Assembly (NCBI RefSeq): GCF_004564375.1
Contig: NZ_CP038267.1
Span: forward strand, 2,296,501 to 2,360,500
Direction: 5' to 3'
Length of the DNA: 64,000 nucleotides
Source of the DNA: Nocardioides euryhalodurans
GTDB lineage: Bacteria; Actinomycetota; Actinomycetes; Propionibacteriales; Nocardioidaceae
Both the position numbers and the translations under genes were made by a program. Shown here one piece after another: positions 24,822 through 33,055 of this stretch. The first letter of the stretch is position 1, and the number at the start of each line of letters is the position of its first letter. A model generated the notes under the pieces. That model did no database searches, was not told the origin of the DNA, and was given only the letters and a program-made list of their open reading frames with translations.

Positions 24822-25424
24822 ATGAGCGAGGAGTCCTCCGAGAAGGAGCAGCACGTCGTCGTCATCGGCCCCGACGGGCAGCCCGTCGGCGTCCCGGCCA
24901 GCGTCATCGCCGCGGCCACCGCGGGTGCCCCCGCCGCCGACGAGGGTGGTGAGGACGAGGAGGACGGCCGCAGGGTCTCCGACCTCGTCGAGCAGCCCGC
25001 GAAGGTGATGCGGATCGGCAGCATGATCCGCCAGCTGCTGGAGGAGGTGAAGGCGGCCCCGCTCGACGAGGCCAGCCGGGCCCGGCTCAAGGAGATCCAC
25101 CGCGCCTCCATCAAGGAGCTCGAGAGCGGCCTGGCCCCGGAGCTGGTCGAGGAGCTGGAGCGGCTCTCGCTGCCCTTCACCGAGGACGGCACCCCCTCCG
25201 AGGGGGAGCTCCGCATCGCGCAGGCGCAGCTCGTCGGCTGGCTCGAGGGGCTCTTCCACGGCATCCAGACCGCGATCTACGCCCAGCAGATGGCGGCGCG
25301 GGCCCAGCTCGAGCAGATGCGGCGCCAGCTGCCGCCGGGGGCCACCCCGCCGGACGGCGTGCTGCCCCAGCAGCCCGGTCAGCCCGGCCACGCGCCCGGC
25401 GAGTCCGGCGGCATGTACCTCTGA
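24822..25424 (+). CDS. bpa: Bacterial proteasome activator Bpa/PafE
   Basis: A 200-residue DUF2587 protein, orthologous in layout to mycobacterial Rv3780. The N-terminal 50 residues are acidic and flexible. The core (SDLVEQPAKVMRIGSMIRQL, SRARLKEIHRASIKELESGL, LVGWLEGLFHGIQTA) forms the four-helix bundle that assembles into a dodecameric ring. The C-terminal GMYL corresponds to the GQYL tail that docks into the 20S proteasome alpha ring. It opens the proteasome without ATP. The 20S genes lie outside the window. Sixteen bases separate it from the upstream oxidoreductase. Confidence 0.96.
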   Translation: MSEESSEKEQHVVVIGPDGQPVGVPASVIAAATAGAPAADEGGEDEEDGRRVSDLVEQPAKVMRIGSMIRQLLEEVKAAPLDEASRARLKEIHRASIKELESGLAPELVEELERLSLPFTEDGTPSEGELRIAQAQLVGWLEGLFHGIQTAIYAQQMAARAQLEQMRRQLPPGATPPDGVLPQQPGQPGHAPGESGGMYL

Positions 25425-25438
25425 CGGGACGTCAGGCC

Positions 25439-26008
25439 TCAGGCGCGGCGGCGGACGACGACCCAACCGAGCAGGCCGACGATCGCCAGCGCCGCCCCGG
25501 GGGCGGCCAGCCGGGTGAACTCCGGGGGGTCGGAGTCGAGGACCCGGGTGTACGTCGGCGGCGGCGGCTCGGGCGTCGGCTCCTCGTAGGTCCGGCCCGG
25601 CCCGAGCGCGCGCTCGACCGCGGTGAGCGTCTGGCGGTCTGCCCGGGTGGTGCCGTCGCAGCGCTCCGAGGTCAGGCCGCTGGTCCCGTCCACGGCGAAG
25701 ACCACGTAGGTCTGGTCCGGGGAGAGCCGCAGCCCGCAGCTGTCGGTCGGCGAGGCCACCTCGATCGGGCTGGTCGCGACGTCGCCCTTGAAGACCCGGT
25801 CGACCTCGAGGGCCAGGGTCGAGCGGCGGTTGCCGCGCTCCTCGCCGAGCAGCACGCCGGTGAACACGACGTCGGCCTGCCGCGAGGCCGGGCCGACGTC
25901 GGGGATCTCGCACGTGCACGCCTGGGCGGGCAGCTGCACCAGCACGACGCCGGAGCAGGCGAGTGCGAGGGCGAGCAGCAGCCGTCGGATCAGGTGGGGC
26001 ACGCTCAC
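25439..26008 (-). CDS. Secreted NTR-like protein with C-terminal anchor
   Basis: A 189-residue exported protein. A Sec signal (LLLALALACSGVVLVQLPAQA) is followed by a mature start CTCEIPDVG, reminiscent of the N-terminal CxC of netrin/TIMP-like (NTR) domains. Two more cysteines follow (DSCGLRL, SERCDG). A Pro-rich linker (PTPEPPPPTYT) leads to one membrane helix and an RRR stop-transfer end. Starts at GTG 26008, 11 bases after the HAD gene, so it may end the serS operon. Function unknown. Confidence 0.8.
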   Translation of the reverse strand: MSVPHLIRRLLLALALACSGVVLVQLPAQACTCEIPDVGPASRQADVVFTGVLLGEERGNRRSTLALEVDRVFKGDVATSPIEVASPTDSCGLRLSPDQTYVVFAVDGTSGLTSERCDGTTRADRQTLTAVERALGPGRTYEEPTPEPPPPTYTRVLDSDPPEFTRLAAPGAALAIVGLLGWVVVRRRA

Positions 26009-26019
26009 ATCGTCACAGA

Positions 26020-26808
26020 TCAGAGTTCGAAGAGGCCAGCCAGCACGGAGGCGACGCCGTCCTCGTCGTTGGCCGGCGCCAACCGGCCTGCGGCCGCCCG
26101 GGCCTCCGGGTGCGCGTTGGCGACGGCGTACGCCTGCCCGGCCCAGGTCAGCATCGGCACGTCGTTGGGCATGTCGCCGAAGGCGATCACCTCCTCCGCG
26201 TCGACGCCCAGGTCCTCGGCCAGCGCCGCGAGGGCGGTCGCCTTGGTGACGCCCGCCGCCGAGATCTCGACCAGGCCCGGCATCGACCAGGTCGGGGTGG
26301 CGAGGTCGCCCACCGCCTCCTCCACGCCGCGCCGCAGCTGCTCGTGGTCGGCGCGTGGGTGGCGCACCAGCAGCTTGAGGGCCGGGTCCGTCCAGAGCTC
26401 GTCGAGCGCACCCACGCGGCTGCCCGCGGGGACCCGCTCCACGTCCACGAAGCCCGGGGCGAGCGCGATCCCGGTGACCGACTCGACGGCGAACGTGGCA
26501 CCGGGCAGGACCTCGCGGATCCGACGGGCCAGCTCGAGCCCCGCCGCGGCCTCGATCCCGCGGACGTCGCGGGCCTCGCCGGCGGCCACGTCGTAGAGGG
26601 CGGCGCCGTTGGAGACGATGGCGAGGCCGTGCTCCCCGACGACCGGCAGCAGGTCCGCCAGCCAGCGCATCGGCCGGCCGGTCACGATGACGACCGGCAC
26701 CCCGCGGGCGTCCAGGGTGGCGAGGACGTCCCGGGTGCGGTCGGAGAGTGACCCGTCGGTCCGGAGCAGGGTCCCGTCGAGGTCCGTCGCGACCAGCCGC
26801 GGGAGCAC
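26020..26808 (-). CDS. HAD-superfamily (Cof-type) phosphatase
   Basis: A 262-residue type IIB (Cof) haloacid dehalogenase-like phosphatase. The nucleophile motif is TDLDGTLL (Asp9, Asp11), motif II VIVTGRP, and motif IV IAFGDMPNDVPML. These remove phosphate from sugar phosphates, nucleotides or cofactors. GTG at 26808 lies one base past the GNAT stop, so both are in one operon. A paralogous HAD gene lies on the other side of the GNAT gene. Confidence 0.93.
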   Translation of the reverse strand: MLPRLVATDLDGTLLRTDGSLSDRTRDVLATLDARGVPVVIVTGRPMRWLADLLPVVGEHGLAIVSNGAALYDVAAGEARDVRGIEAAAGLELARRIREVLPGATFAVESVTGIALAPGFVDVERVPAGSRVGALDELWTDPALKLLVRHPRADHEQLRRGVEEAVGDLATPTWSMPGLVEISAAGVTKATALAALAEDLGVDAEEVIAFGDMPNDVPMLTWAGQAYAVANAHPEARAAAGRLAPANDEDGVASVLAGLFEL

Positions 26809-26809
26809 G

Positions 26810-27286
26810 TCAGCCCACCGGCAGCGGTCGCGCCATGACGAGCTCACCGGCCTCGGTGCTGCCGCGCAGCTCGCTGAAGCCGCAGCGGGCCAGGGTCCGC
26901 AGGCTCGCGGTGTTGTCGGGAGCCACGCTCGCCCGCAGCCGTACGCCGAGGGCGTCGGTCTCGGCCAGCAGCGCGCGGAGGGCCTCGGTGGCCAGCCCGC
27001 GGCGGCGGACCTCGGGCACGAGGCCGAAGCCGACCTCGGTCTCGCCGGCCTCGGGCTCACCGAAGCAGCCGATGGACCCCACGGCCTCGTGGCCGAGCAC
27101 GATGTGGCGTGGTCCCCAGGGGTCGTCGGCCCGCACCATCGACGCGGCGTCGACGTCGTCGCGCCGCGGGTACGACGGGTGCCACCGCTCCTGCCGCCGC
27201 CCCTCGCGCATGTCGACGGCGTCGGCGGGGGTCACCAGGATCAGGCGGAGCCGCTCGGTGGCGATCCGCTCGGGCAGCGTCACCAC
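26810..27286 (-). CDS. GNAT N-acetyltransferase (RimJ/RimL-like)
   Basis: A 158-residue acetyltransferase. It opens TERLRLILVTPADA and carries the acetyl-CoA loop VRRRGLATEALRALL after strand ETEVGFGLVPE, with NTASLRTLARCGF at the end; this is the RimJ/RimL pattern. Substrate unknown (protein N-termini or small amines). GTG at 27286 overlaps the stop of the upstream HAD gene by seven bases, and the next HAD start follows after one base. Confidence 0.92.
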   Translation of the reverse strand: MVTLPERIATERLRLILVTPADAVDMREGRRQERWHPSYPRRDDVDAASMVRADDPWGPRHIVLGHEAVGSIGCFGEPEAGETEVGFGLVPEVRRRGLATEALRALLAETDALGVRLRASVAPDNTASLRTLARCGFSELRGSTEAGELVMARPLPVG

Positions 27287-28098
27287 CAGCGCTCCAGCTC
27301 GGTCACGACGCCGTCGTCGTAGACGGTGCCGGTGATCGCGTCAGCCGCCTCGCGGACCTCCTCGACGGCCTGGCCCATCGCGACGCCGCGACCGGCCCAG
27401 CGCAGCATCTCGATGTCGTTGCGACCGTCGCCGACGGCGAGCACGTCGGCCTGCTCGACCCCCAGGTGCTCGGCGACCCGCGCCAGCCCGGAGGCCTTGG
27501 AGACGCCGACGGGCGAGAGGTCGAGCCAGGCGGTCCAGCCGACGACGTAGTCGGTGCCGTGCAGGCCGAGCCGGGCCGCGAGCTCGACGAAGTCGTCCGC
27601 CGTCGCCTCGGGGTCGCGGATGATCACCCGGCTGACGTGGTCGGCGACGAGGTCGGCCACGTCGGTCTCGATCATGTCGCCCGACAGCTCACCGTCGGGG
27701 AAGCGCCGGTTGACGCGGTAGCCGACGCCCCGCTCCTCGACCGCCACCAGGGCGCCCGGGCGCTCCCGGAGAACGGCCTCGACGGCCGGTCGCGCGTCGA
27801 AGACCTCCTCGTGGACCACCTCGAGCGGCGGGTAGCGGAAGAGCACGGCCCCGTTGGAGGCGACCACCCACAGCCGGTCCGCGTCGTCCGGGGGCAGGCC
27901 GAGCAGGTCGGCGATCCGGGTCATGCCGTGGGGCGAGCGGCCGCTGGCGAGCACGACGTGGGCGCCGGCGTCGTGGGCCCGGCGTACGGCCTCACGCGTC
28001 CCCTCGGGGATCTCCTCGTAGGTCGCACCCACCCCGTCGACCCACTTGAGCAGGGTGCCGTCGATGTCCAGGGCGACCAGCGCCGGCTGCCAGGTCAC
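27280..28098 (-). CDS. HAD-superfamily (Cof-type) phosphatase
   Basis: A 272-residue Cof-like HAD phosphatase: [10 protein letters not shown] (Asp11, Asp13), VVLASGRSP and [14 protein letters not shown]. Its GTG at 28098 lies within the TGA of serS (GTGA), so translation follows serS directly. The consistent position behind serS suggests removal of a side-product phosphate metabolite, but no substrate can be read from the sequence. Confidence 0.93.
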   Translation of the reverse strand: MTWQPALVALDIDGTLLKWVDGVGATYEEIPEGTREAVRRAHDAGAHVVLASGRSPHGMTRIADLLGLPPDDADRLWVVASNGAVLFRYPPLEVVHEEVFDARPAVEAVLRERPGALVAVEERGVGYRVNRRFPDGELSGDMIETDVADLVADHVSRVIIRDPEATADDFVELAARLGLHGTDYVVGWTAWLDLSPVGVSKASGLARVAEHLGVEQADVLAVGDGRNDIEMLRWAGRGVAMGQAVEEVREAADAITGTVYDDGVVTELERWW

Positions 28099-29366
28099 GC
28101 GGTGACCGGGCTGAGGACCTCGAGCCCGCCGAGGTAGGGCCGCAGCGCCTCGGGGACCCGGACCGACCCGTCGGCCTGCTGGTGGGTCTCGAGGATCGCC
28201 ACGATGGTCCGCGGGATCGCCGTGAGCGTGCCGTTGAGGGTCGCCACCGGCGTGATCGTCCCGTCCTCGAGCCGTCCGCGGGTGTCGAGCCGACGGCTCT
28301 GGAAGTCGGTGCAGTTGGAGGTCGAGGTGAGCTCGCGGTAGCGCCCCTGCGTCGGGATCCACGCCTCGATGTCGAACTTCCGCTGCGCGCTGAGTCCGAG
28401 GTCGCCGGCCGCGGTGTCGATCACGCGGTAGGCGAGCTCGAGCTTGGCCATGAAGTCCTTCTCCCACTGGAGCAGTCGCTGGTGCTCGGCGTAGGAGTCC
28501 TCGACGGTGGTGTAGACGAACATCTCGACCTTGTCGAACCAGTGGACCCGGATGATGCCGCGGGTGTCCTTGCCGTGCGAGCCGGCCTCCTTCCGGAAGC
28601 ACGGGCTCAGGGCGGCGTAGCGGCGCGGCAGCGTGGCGACGTCGAGGATCTCCTCGGAGTGGAAGGCGGCCATCGCCACCTCCGAGGTGCCGACGAGGTA
28701 CATCTCCTCACCCTCGATCCGGTAGACGTCGTCGGCGGCCTGGCCGAGGAAGCCGGTGCCCTCCATGGCGCGCGGCTTGACCAGCGACGGGGCGATCACC
28801 TGGGTGAAGCCGGCCTCCCGGGCCTGGTCCATCGCCATGTTGACGAGCGCGAGCTCGAGCCGGGCGCCGATCCCGGTGAGGAAGTAGAAGCGCGATCCCG
28901 ACACCTTCGCGCCGCGCTCGAGGTCGATCGCGGCGAGCATCCGGCCCAGCTCGACGTGGTCGCGAGGCTCGAAGTCGAACTCCCGCGGGGTGCCGACGTG
29001 CTCGAGCACGGTGTAGTCGTCCTCGCCGCCGGCGGGCGCCTCGTCGGCCGCGAGGTTGGGGATCGCCATCAGTGCCTGGCGCCACTCCTCCTCGGCGGCG
29101 GCCTGCTCGGCCTCCAGCCGCTTGACCTCGGCAGCGAGGTCCTTCACCTGCGCGAGGAGGGCCTGCTTCTCCTCCCCCTGCGCCTGCGCGACCAGCTTGC
29201 CGCGCTGCTTCTGCTCGGCCCGCCGGGACTCGTACTCACCGATCGCCGTACGCCGTGCGGAGTCGGCGGCCAGGGCCTGGTCCACGCTCTCGTCGGTCAG
29301 GCCACGCTTGGCCTGAGCCGCGCGGACACGGTCCGGGTCGTCACGGAGGATGCGGGGATCGATCAT
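28095..29366 (-). CDS. serS: Seryl-tRNA synthetase
   Basis: A 423-residue class II synthetase that charges tRNA-Ser. Residues about 30-105 form the long antiparallel coiled coil that grips the variable arm. The catalytic core has motif 2 [20 protein letters not shown] and motif 3 [16 protein letters not shown]. The ATG at 29366 starts the normal [16 protein letters not shown]-terminus; an upstream in-frame ATG lies inside the divergent regulator gene's leader. First gene of a tight operon with two HAD enzymes, a GNAT and possibly the secreted protein. Confidence 0.98.
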   Translation of the reverse strand: MIDPRILRDDPDRVRAAQAKRGLTDESVDQALAADSARRTAIGEYESRRAEQKQRGKLVAQAQGEEKQALLAQVKDLAAEVKRLEAEQAAAEEEWRQALMAIPNLAADEAPAGGEDDYTVLEHVGTPREFDFEPRDHVELGRMLAAIDLERGAKVSGSRFYFLTGIGARLELALVNMAMDQAREAGFTQVIAPSLVKPRAMEGTGFLGQAADDVYRIEGEEMYLVGTSEVAMAAFHSEEILDVATLPRRYAALSPCFRKEAGSHGKDTRGIIRVHWFDKVEMFVYTTVEDSYAEHQRLLQWEKDFMAKLELAYRVIDTAAGDLGLSAQRKFDIEAWIPTQGRYRELTSTSNCTDFQSRRLDTRGRLEDGTITPVATLNGTLTAIPRTIVAILETHQQADGSVRVPEALRPYLGGLEVLSPVTA

Positions 29367-29421
29367 GACCAAGAGGCTAGTCGGTGGCGCCGGGGTGTCC
29401 GGGATCCCTACCCTCGGGAGC

Positions 29422-30234
29422 ATGGGGCTGGATGCGGGGGTCCTCGGAGGGATCCGGCTCAGGGTCGACGACGAGCAGGTGCCGTTGGCGCCACGACTGC
29501 GCCTGCTGTTCGCGCTGCTCGTCGCGGCCGGCGAGTCCGGCGTGGACGCCGACCTGCTGCTCGAGGAGCTCTATGCAGGCCGGCCCCCGCCGACCGCGCC
29601 CGCTGCCCTGCGGGTCCATCTCGCCAAGCTCCGCGACGCGCTCGAGCCTGGCCGGGACCGGGCCGTGTCGACCAGGGTGGGCCGCTCGCACGACCGGTGG
29701 CGGCTGCGGCTCGAGCCCGAGGAGTGCGACGCCACGCTCTTCACCGCCGAGGTCGGCCAGGCGCGAGCGCTGCTGGACCAGGGCGACCACCGCTCGGCGG
29801 TCGGGCTGCTCCAGACCGCGCTGGCACGGTGGGGCGAGCCGTACGACGGCCTGCCGGGGGCGTTCTTCGAGACCGAGCGCGGCCGGCTCGCCGGGCTCCG
29901 GCGGACCGCGGCCGTCGACCTGGTCCACTCCTTGCTGGAGGTCGGCGAGGCCACGACCGCCCGCGACGAGGCGGGTCGGCTGCGCGCCGACGACCCCTGG
30001 GACGAGGAGCTGATGCTGCTGCAGGCGCGCGCGACGTACGCCGCGTCGGGGCAGGAGCCGGCCCTCTCCCTGCTGCGCGACTTCGCCCACGAGCTCGACG
30101 AGGAGCTCGGGCTGGAGCCCTCGCCGTGGCTGCGGGAGGCCGAGCAGGCGGTGCTGCGCCACGACCCCGCCTGGGCGCCGGTGACGGCGACAGCCCCCGG
30201 GCAGCGGCGCCTGCCCCCACCGGCAGCCGGCTGA
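29422..30234 (+). CDS. SARP/AfsR-type BTAD regulator, N-terminal part (frame break at end)
   Basis: A 270-residue product ending at TGA 30232-30234. It begins with a winged-helix region ([34 protein letters not shown]) and continues with the bacterial transcriptional activation domain ([59 protein letters not shown]). In this family an ATPase domain normally follows in the same chain; here it follows at once in another frame. Either one protein broken by a base change in the C-rich linker near 30200, or two overlapping genes. Confidence 0.85.
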   Translation: MGLDAGVLGGIRLRVDDEQVPLAPRLRLLFALLVAAGESGVDADLLLEELYAGRPPPTAPAALRVHLAKLRDALEPGRDRAVSTRVGRSHDRWRLRLEPEECDATLFTAEVGQARALLDQGDHRSAVGLLQTALARWGEPYDGLPGAFFETERGRLAGLRRTAAVDLVHSLLEVGEATTARDEAGRLRADDPWDEELMLLQARATYAASGQEPALSLLRDFAHELDEELGLEPSPWLREAEQAVLRHDPAWAPVTATAPGQRRLPPPAAG

Positions 30235-32501
30235 TCGGCCGCGACGCCCTGCTGGGCCAGGTGCGGGCCCAGCTCGACGAGGGACGCAGCGTGCTGCTCC
30301 ACGGGGAGGCGGGGATCGGCAAGACCTCGCTGCTGCGGCAGCTGCACCGGGACGTCCCGGACGCGGTGCTGGTCTCGGCCGCCGCCGCGGGAACGCCGTA
30401 CTCCCTCCTCCACGACCTGCTCGACGTCCACGCGGGTGCGCGCGACGACCCCGACTGGGCCGACTTCCGCAGCCGGCGCCGCGCGCCCGACGAGACCGGC
30501 GACCTGCACCTGCTCGCCGAGGACCTCGCCGACCGCTACCTCGTCGGGTCGGCGGTGCTGATGGTCGACGACGCCGAGACGGTCGACCTGCTCAGCCTGC
30601 AGCTGCTGCGCCGGCTGGTGGGGCGCGGTACCCAGCTCGTGGTCGCGCGCCGCCCGGGCCGCCGGCTGCTGCGGGAGTGGAGCGCGCTGGCGCCGGTCGA
30701 GCTGCAGGTCGGTCCGCTCAGCGACGACGAGACCCGCCAGCTCGTGGCGCGGATCCGGCCCGGTGCGGTGCTCGACGACGACCAGCTCGCGGCGATCGGT
30801 GGGGTCCCGCTCCTCGCCGAGCACGCCGTCTCGACCGAGCTGGGCCTCGACGCGGTCGGCGAGCGGTTGCTCGCTCCGCTGGGCGAGGATGCCCGGGCGG
30901 GCGCACGGACCCTGGCCGTCGTGCAGACCCCGGTCCCGGTCGCGGCGCTCAGCAGCCTGGTGGGGACCGAGGCGGTCGAGGAGCTGCTGGTCTCACGGGT
31001 GCTGGAGGTCCACGGCGACCGGATCCGCTTCCTCCATCCGCGGCTCGAGGAGGGCCTGCGTCGCTCGCTCGGGTACGTCGGTTGCACCGCCGTGCTGCGT
31101 GACGTGCTCGAGAGCGGCTGGGACGCGCCCGCGCTGGTCGTCGCCGACGCGGTCGAGGAGCTCGAGCCCGCACTGCCCTCCGCCCTGGTCGCCCGCTGGG
31201 CGCTCGCGGCGGGGCAGGAGAGCCTGCTCGGCGGCGACCTCGACGGCGCGGCCCGTCACCTCGAGCGTGCCGCCGCCGACGACGACCCCGCCCGCGCACG
31301 CCAGGCCCGGACCCTGCTGGCGCGGTCGCTCGTCGCCGCCGGCCGGATCGTCGACGCCCGGCTGCTGCTGATGCCCTTGATGGACGAGCTGCGGGCCGAG
31401 GGCCTCGACGAGGAGCTGGCCCGCTGCATCGACGACTACATCGGGATGCTCCGGCTCGACGGTGGCGAGATGCACGTCGTCGAGCGCCACACCCGCTGGC
31501 TGCTCGGCCGCGACCGGCTCGCTCCCGACCGGCGGGTCGCGGTCCTCGACGCGCTGACCCGCTCGGTCGACGTCGCGCAGCTGGCGGCGCGGACCGAGGA
31601 GCTCCTGGCGGAGTGCGAGCGGGCCGGCTCGCCGTACTCCCAGTTCTGCGCGCTCGAGGCCCAGTGGCGGCTCTCCCACTACCGCGGCGAGGAGCCCACC
31701 CGGCGCGCCCGCTTCGCCATGCAGGCGCTCGACCTCGCCGCGCAGCTCGCCGACACCGAGCTCGAGGTGCGGATGACCCGCCACCTGCTCGACGACCTGG
31801 TCGCGCTCGGCTGGGGCGAGGAGCTCGCCGCGCGGCTGGCGCGGCTCGAGGAGATCTCCCGCACTCGCCGCCATGCCCAGGCCCGCTGGTGGGTGCAGCT
31901 GATGTCGGTCGACACCCTGCTCCGGCGGGGCAAGGCCGAGGACGCGCTGCTCGCCGCCCGTGAGGCCCACGACGCCTGGCCGCGGGTGCCCGAGCAGCTC
32001 CGGGTCGAGCTGCTCCAGCTGCAGAGCCTGGTCATCCTCTTCGTGCTCGGCGACTGGGAGCAGCTCGCCGCGGCGCTGCACGAGGTGACCGACGGGCCCG
32101 ACTCGCTGTGGATCCCCGACCTGGTCCCGGCCACGGCGCTGCTCCTCTGCCGGGTCGTCGCGGGGCAGGCCGGGCCGGACGAGGTCGCCACCGGTCTGGA
32201 CCGGGTCGTGGCCGCGCCGGCGGGGTGGCGGCGGGTCGCCGAGCTGGCGCTCGCGGGCCGCGCCGCCGTGGCCGCCGGCGTCCCCGCACCCCGCCTGCGT
32301 GAGGCGCTGGAGCCGTACGGGAAGTGCTGGGTCACCTTCGGTCCGGCGGTGTGCTCGCTCGGCCCGGTCGCGACCGTGCTGTCCGGTCTGGCGACCCTCG
32401 ACGGCGACACCGGTTCAGCGAAGTACTGGGCCGCGCACGCCCGGATGCGCTGTACTTCGATGGACGCGTCGTGGTGGCTCTCAGAGGTCCCGGACACCTG
32501 A
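30126..32501 (+). CDS. AfsR/MalT-like AAA ATPase regulator, C-terminal part
   Basis: About 790 codons in the frame after the BTAD gene. Domain order: linker, NTPase with Walker A LLHGEAGIGKTSLLRQL and Walker B AVLMVDDAETVDLL, then a long helical TPR-like array (repeated ARHLERAAADDDPARARQA-type helices) to the end. No C-terminal DNA-binding domain is present, so it needs the BTAD part to act as regulator. GTG 30126 is the only plausible own start in frame, but its first 40 residues are low-complexity, which favours a frameshifted single gene. Confidence 0.8.
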   Translation: MAAGGRAGGAAPRPRLGAGDGDSPRAAAPAPTGSRLIGRDALLGQVRAQLDEGRSVLLHGEAGIGKTSLLRQLHRDVPDAVLVSAAAAGTPYSLLHDLLDVHAGARDDPDWADFRSRRRAPDETGDLHLLAEDLADRYLVGSAVLMVDDAETVDLLSLQLLRRLVGRGTQLVVARRPGRRLLREWSALAPVELQVGPLSDDETRQLVARIRPGAVLDDDQLAAIGGVPLLAEHAVSTELGLDAVGERLLAPLGEDARAGARTLAVVQTPVPVAALSSLVGTEAVEELLVSRVLEVHGDRIRFLHPRLEEGLRRSLGYVGCTAVLRDVLESGWDAPALVVADAVEELEPALPSALVARWALAAGQESLLGGDLDGAARHLERAAADDDPARARQARTLLARSLVAAGRIVDARLLLMPLMDELRAEGLDEELARCIDDYIGMLRLDGGEMHVVERHTRWLLGRDRLAPDRRVAVLDALTRSVDVAQLAARTEELLAECERAGSPYSQFCALEAQWRLSHYRGEEPTRRARFAMQALDLAAQLADTELEVRMTRHLLDDLVALGWGEELAARLARLEEISRTRRHAQARWWVQLMSVDTLLRRGKAEDALLAAREAHDAWPRVPEQLRVELLQLQSLVILFVLGDWEQLAAALHEVTDGPDSLWIPDLVPATALLLCRVVAGQAGPDEVATGLDRVVAAPAGWRRVAELALAGRAAVAAGVPAPRLREALEPYGKCWVTFGPAVCSLGPVATVLSGLATLDGDTGSAKYWAAHARMRCTSMDASWWLSEVPDT

Positions 32502-32547
32502 GCGACGGGGCACCACCGCCGACGCACCCGAAGGATGAGGTGACGTG

Positions 32548-32856
32548 ATGCCCAAGCCAGGAGGCCGGCTCGCCACAGGCACCACCGAGTACGGAACGAA
32601 CCGGGTCCCCCGGAAGGTCGGCCGGACGCGACGGCCCGACCTGGTCGCCGAGTGCCGGCGCCGCGGGATCGACCTGAGCGCCGAGGAGGAGGCGTACCTC
32701 CGCAGCCGCTTCTGGAGCCCCCGCACCGCGCGCGAGCTGATCTCGGTGATCCAGGGGTGCGAGAACGCCGGGGTCCCGTTCACGATGAGCTTCACGCACC
32801 AGGACGGGCAGCCGGTCGAGCTGCTCGAGGTCGAGATCAAGATGACGGGGCACTGA
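32548..32856 (+). CDS. Conserved hypothetical protein
   Basis: A 102-residue basic protein (PKPGGRLATGTTEYGTNRVP at the start). The middle, DLSAEEEAYLRSRFWSPRTA, looks helical; the end ELLEVEIKMTG forms strands. Not a family I can name. GAGG lies before ATG 32548. It follows the AAA regulator by 46 bases and may be co-transcribed; a strong hairpin lies downstream. Confidence 0.65.
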   Translation: MPKPGGRLATGTTEYGTNRVPRKVGRTRRPDLVAECRRRGIDLSAEEEAYLRSRFWSPRTARELISVIQGCENAGVPFTMSFTHQDGQPVELLEVEIKMTGH

Positions 32857-32944
32857 CGCCCGACGTCTCGGCGTCGGGTCCTGTCCGCGCCGCCTTTGCA
32901 CTCCCTTTGCACGCGCCGGGGATCGTCTTCCTCAACCACCTGGT

Positions 32945-32981
32945 GGGCCGGCCCCCTCCGCGGGGGAGCGGGGGCCGGCCC
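32945..32981 (+). terminator. GC-rich hairpin terminator
   Basis: Perfect 12-base stem GGGCCGGCCCCC/GGGGGCCGGCCC with a 13-base loop, about 90 bases after the small hypothetical gene. Followed by CTGGCTTGG rather than a T-run. Confidence 0.7.
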
Positions 32982-33055
32982 CTGGCTTGGTGGCCGGGCC
33001 GACCTGCCGGGGGGACAGGCGGCCCGGCCGCACCCCGGTGGTCATACTGGGGCCC

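Noticed and set aside
29341..29421. Possible T-box or other leader riboswitch for serS
   Set aside because: The serS leader is only a short divergent spacer without specifier loop or antiterminator sequence.
28182..30125. Upstream extension of the AAA regulator frame, giving 1439 codons
   Set aside because: The first 390 codons run antisense to serS and the next 260 overlap the BTAD domain in the wrong frame; only the part after about 30126 looks like protein.
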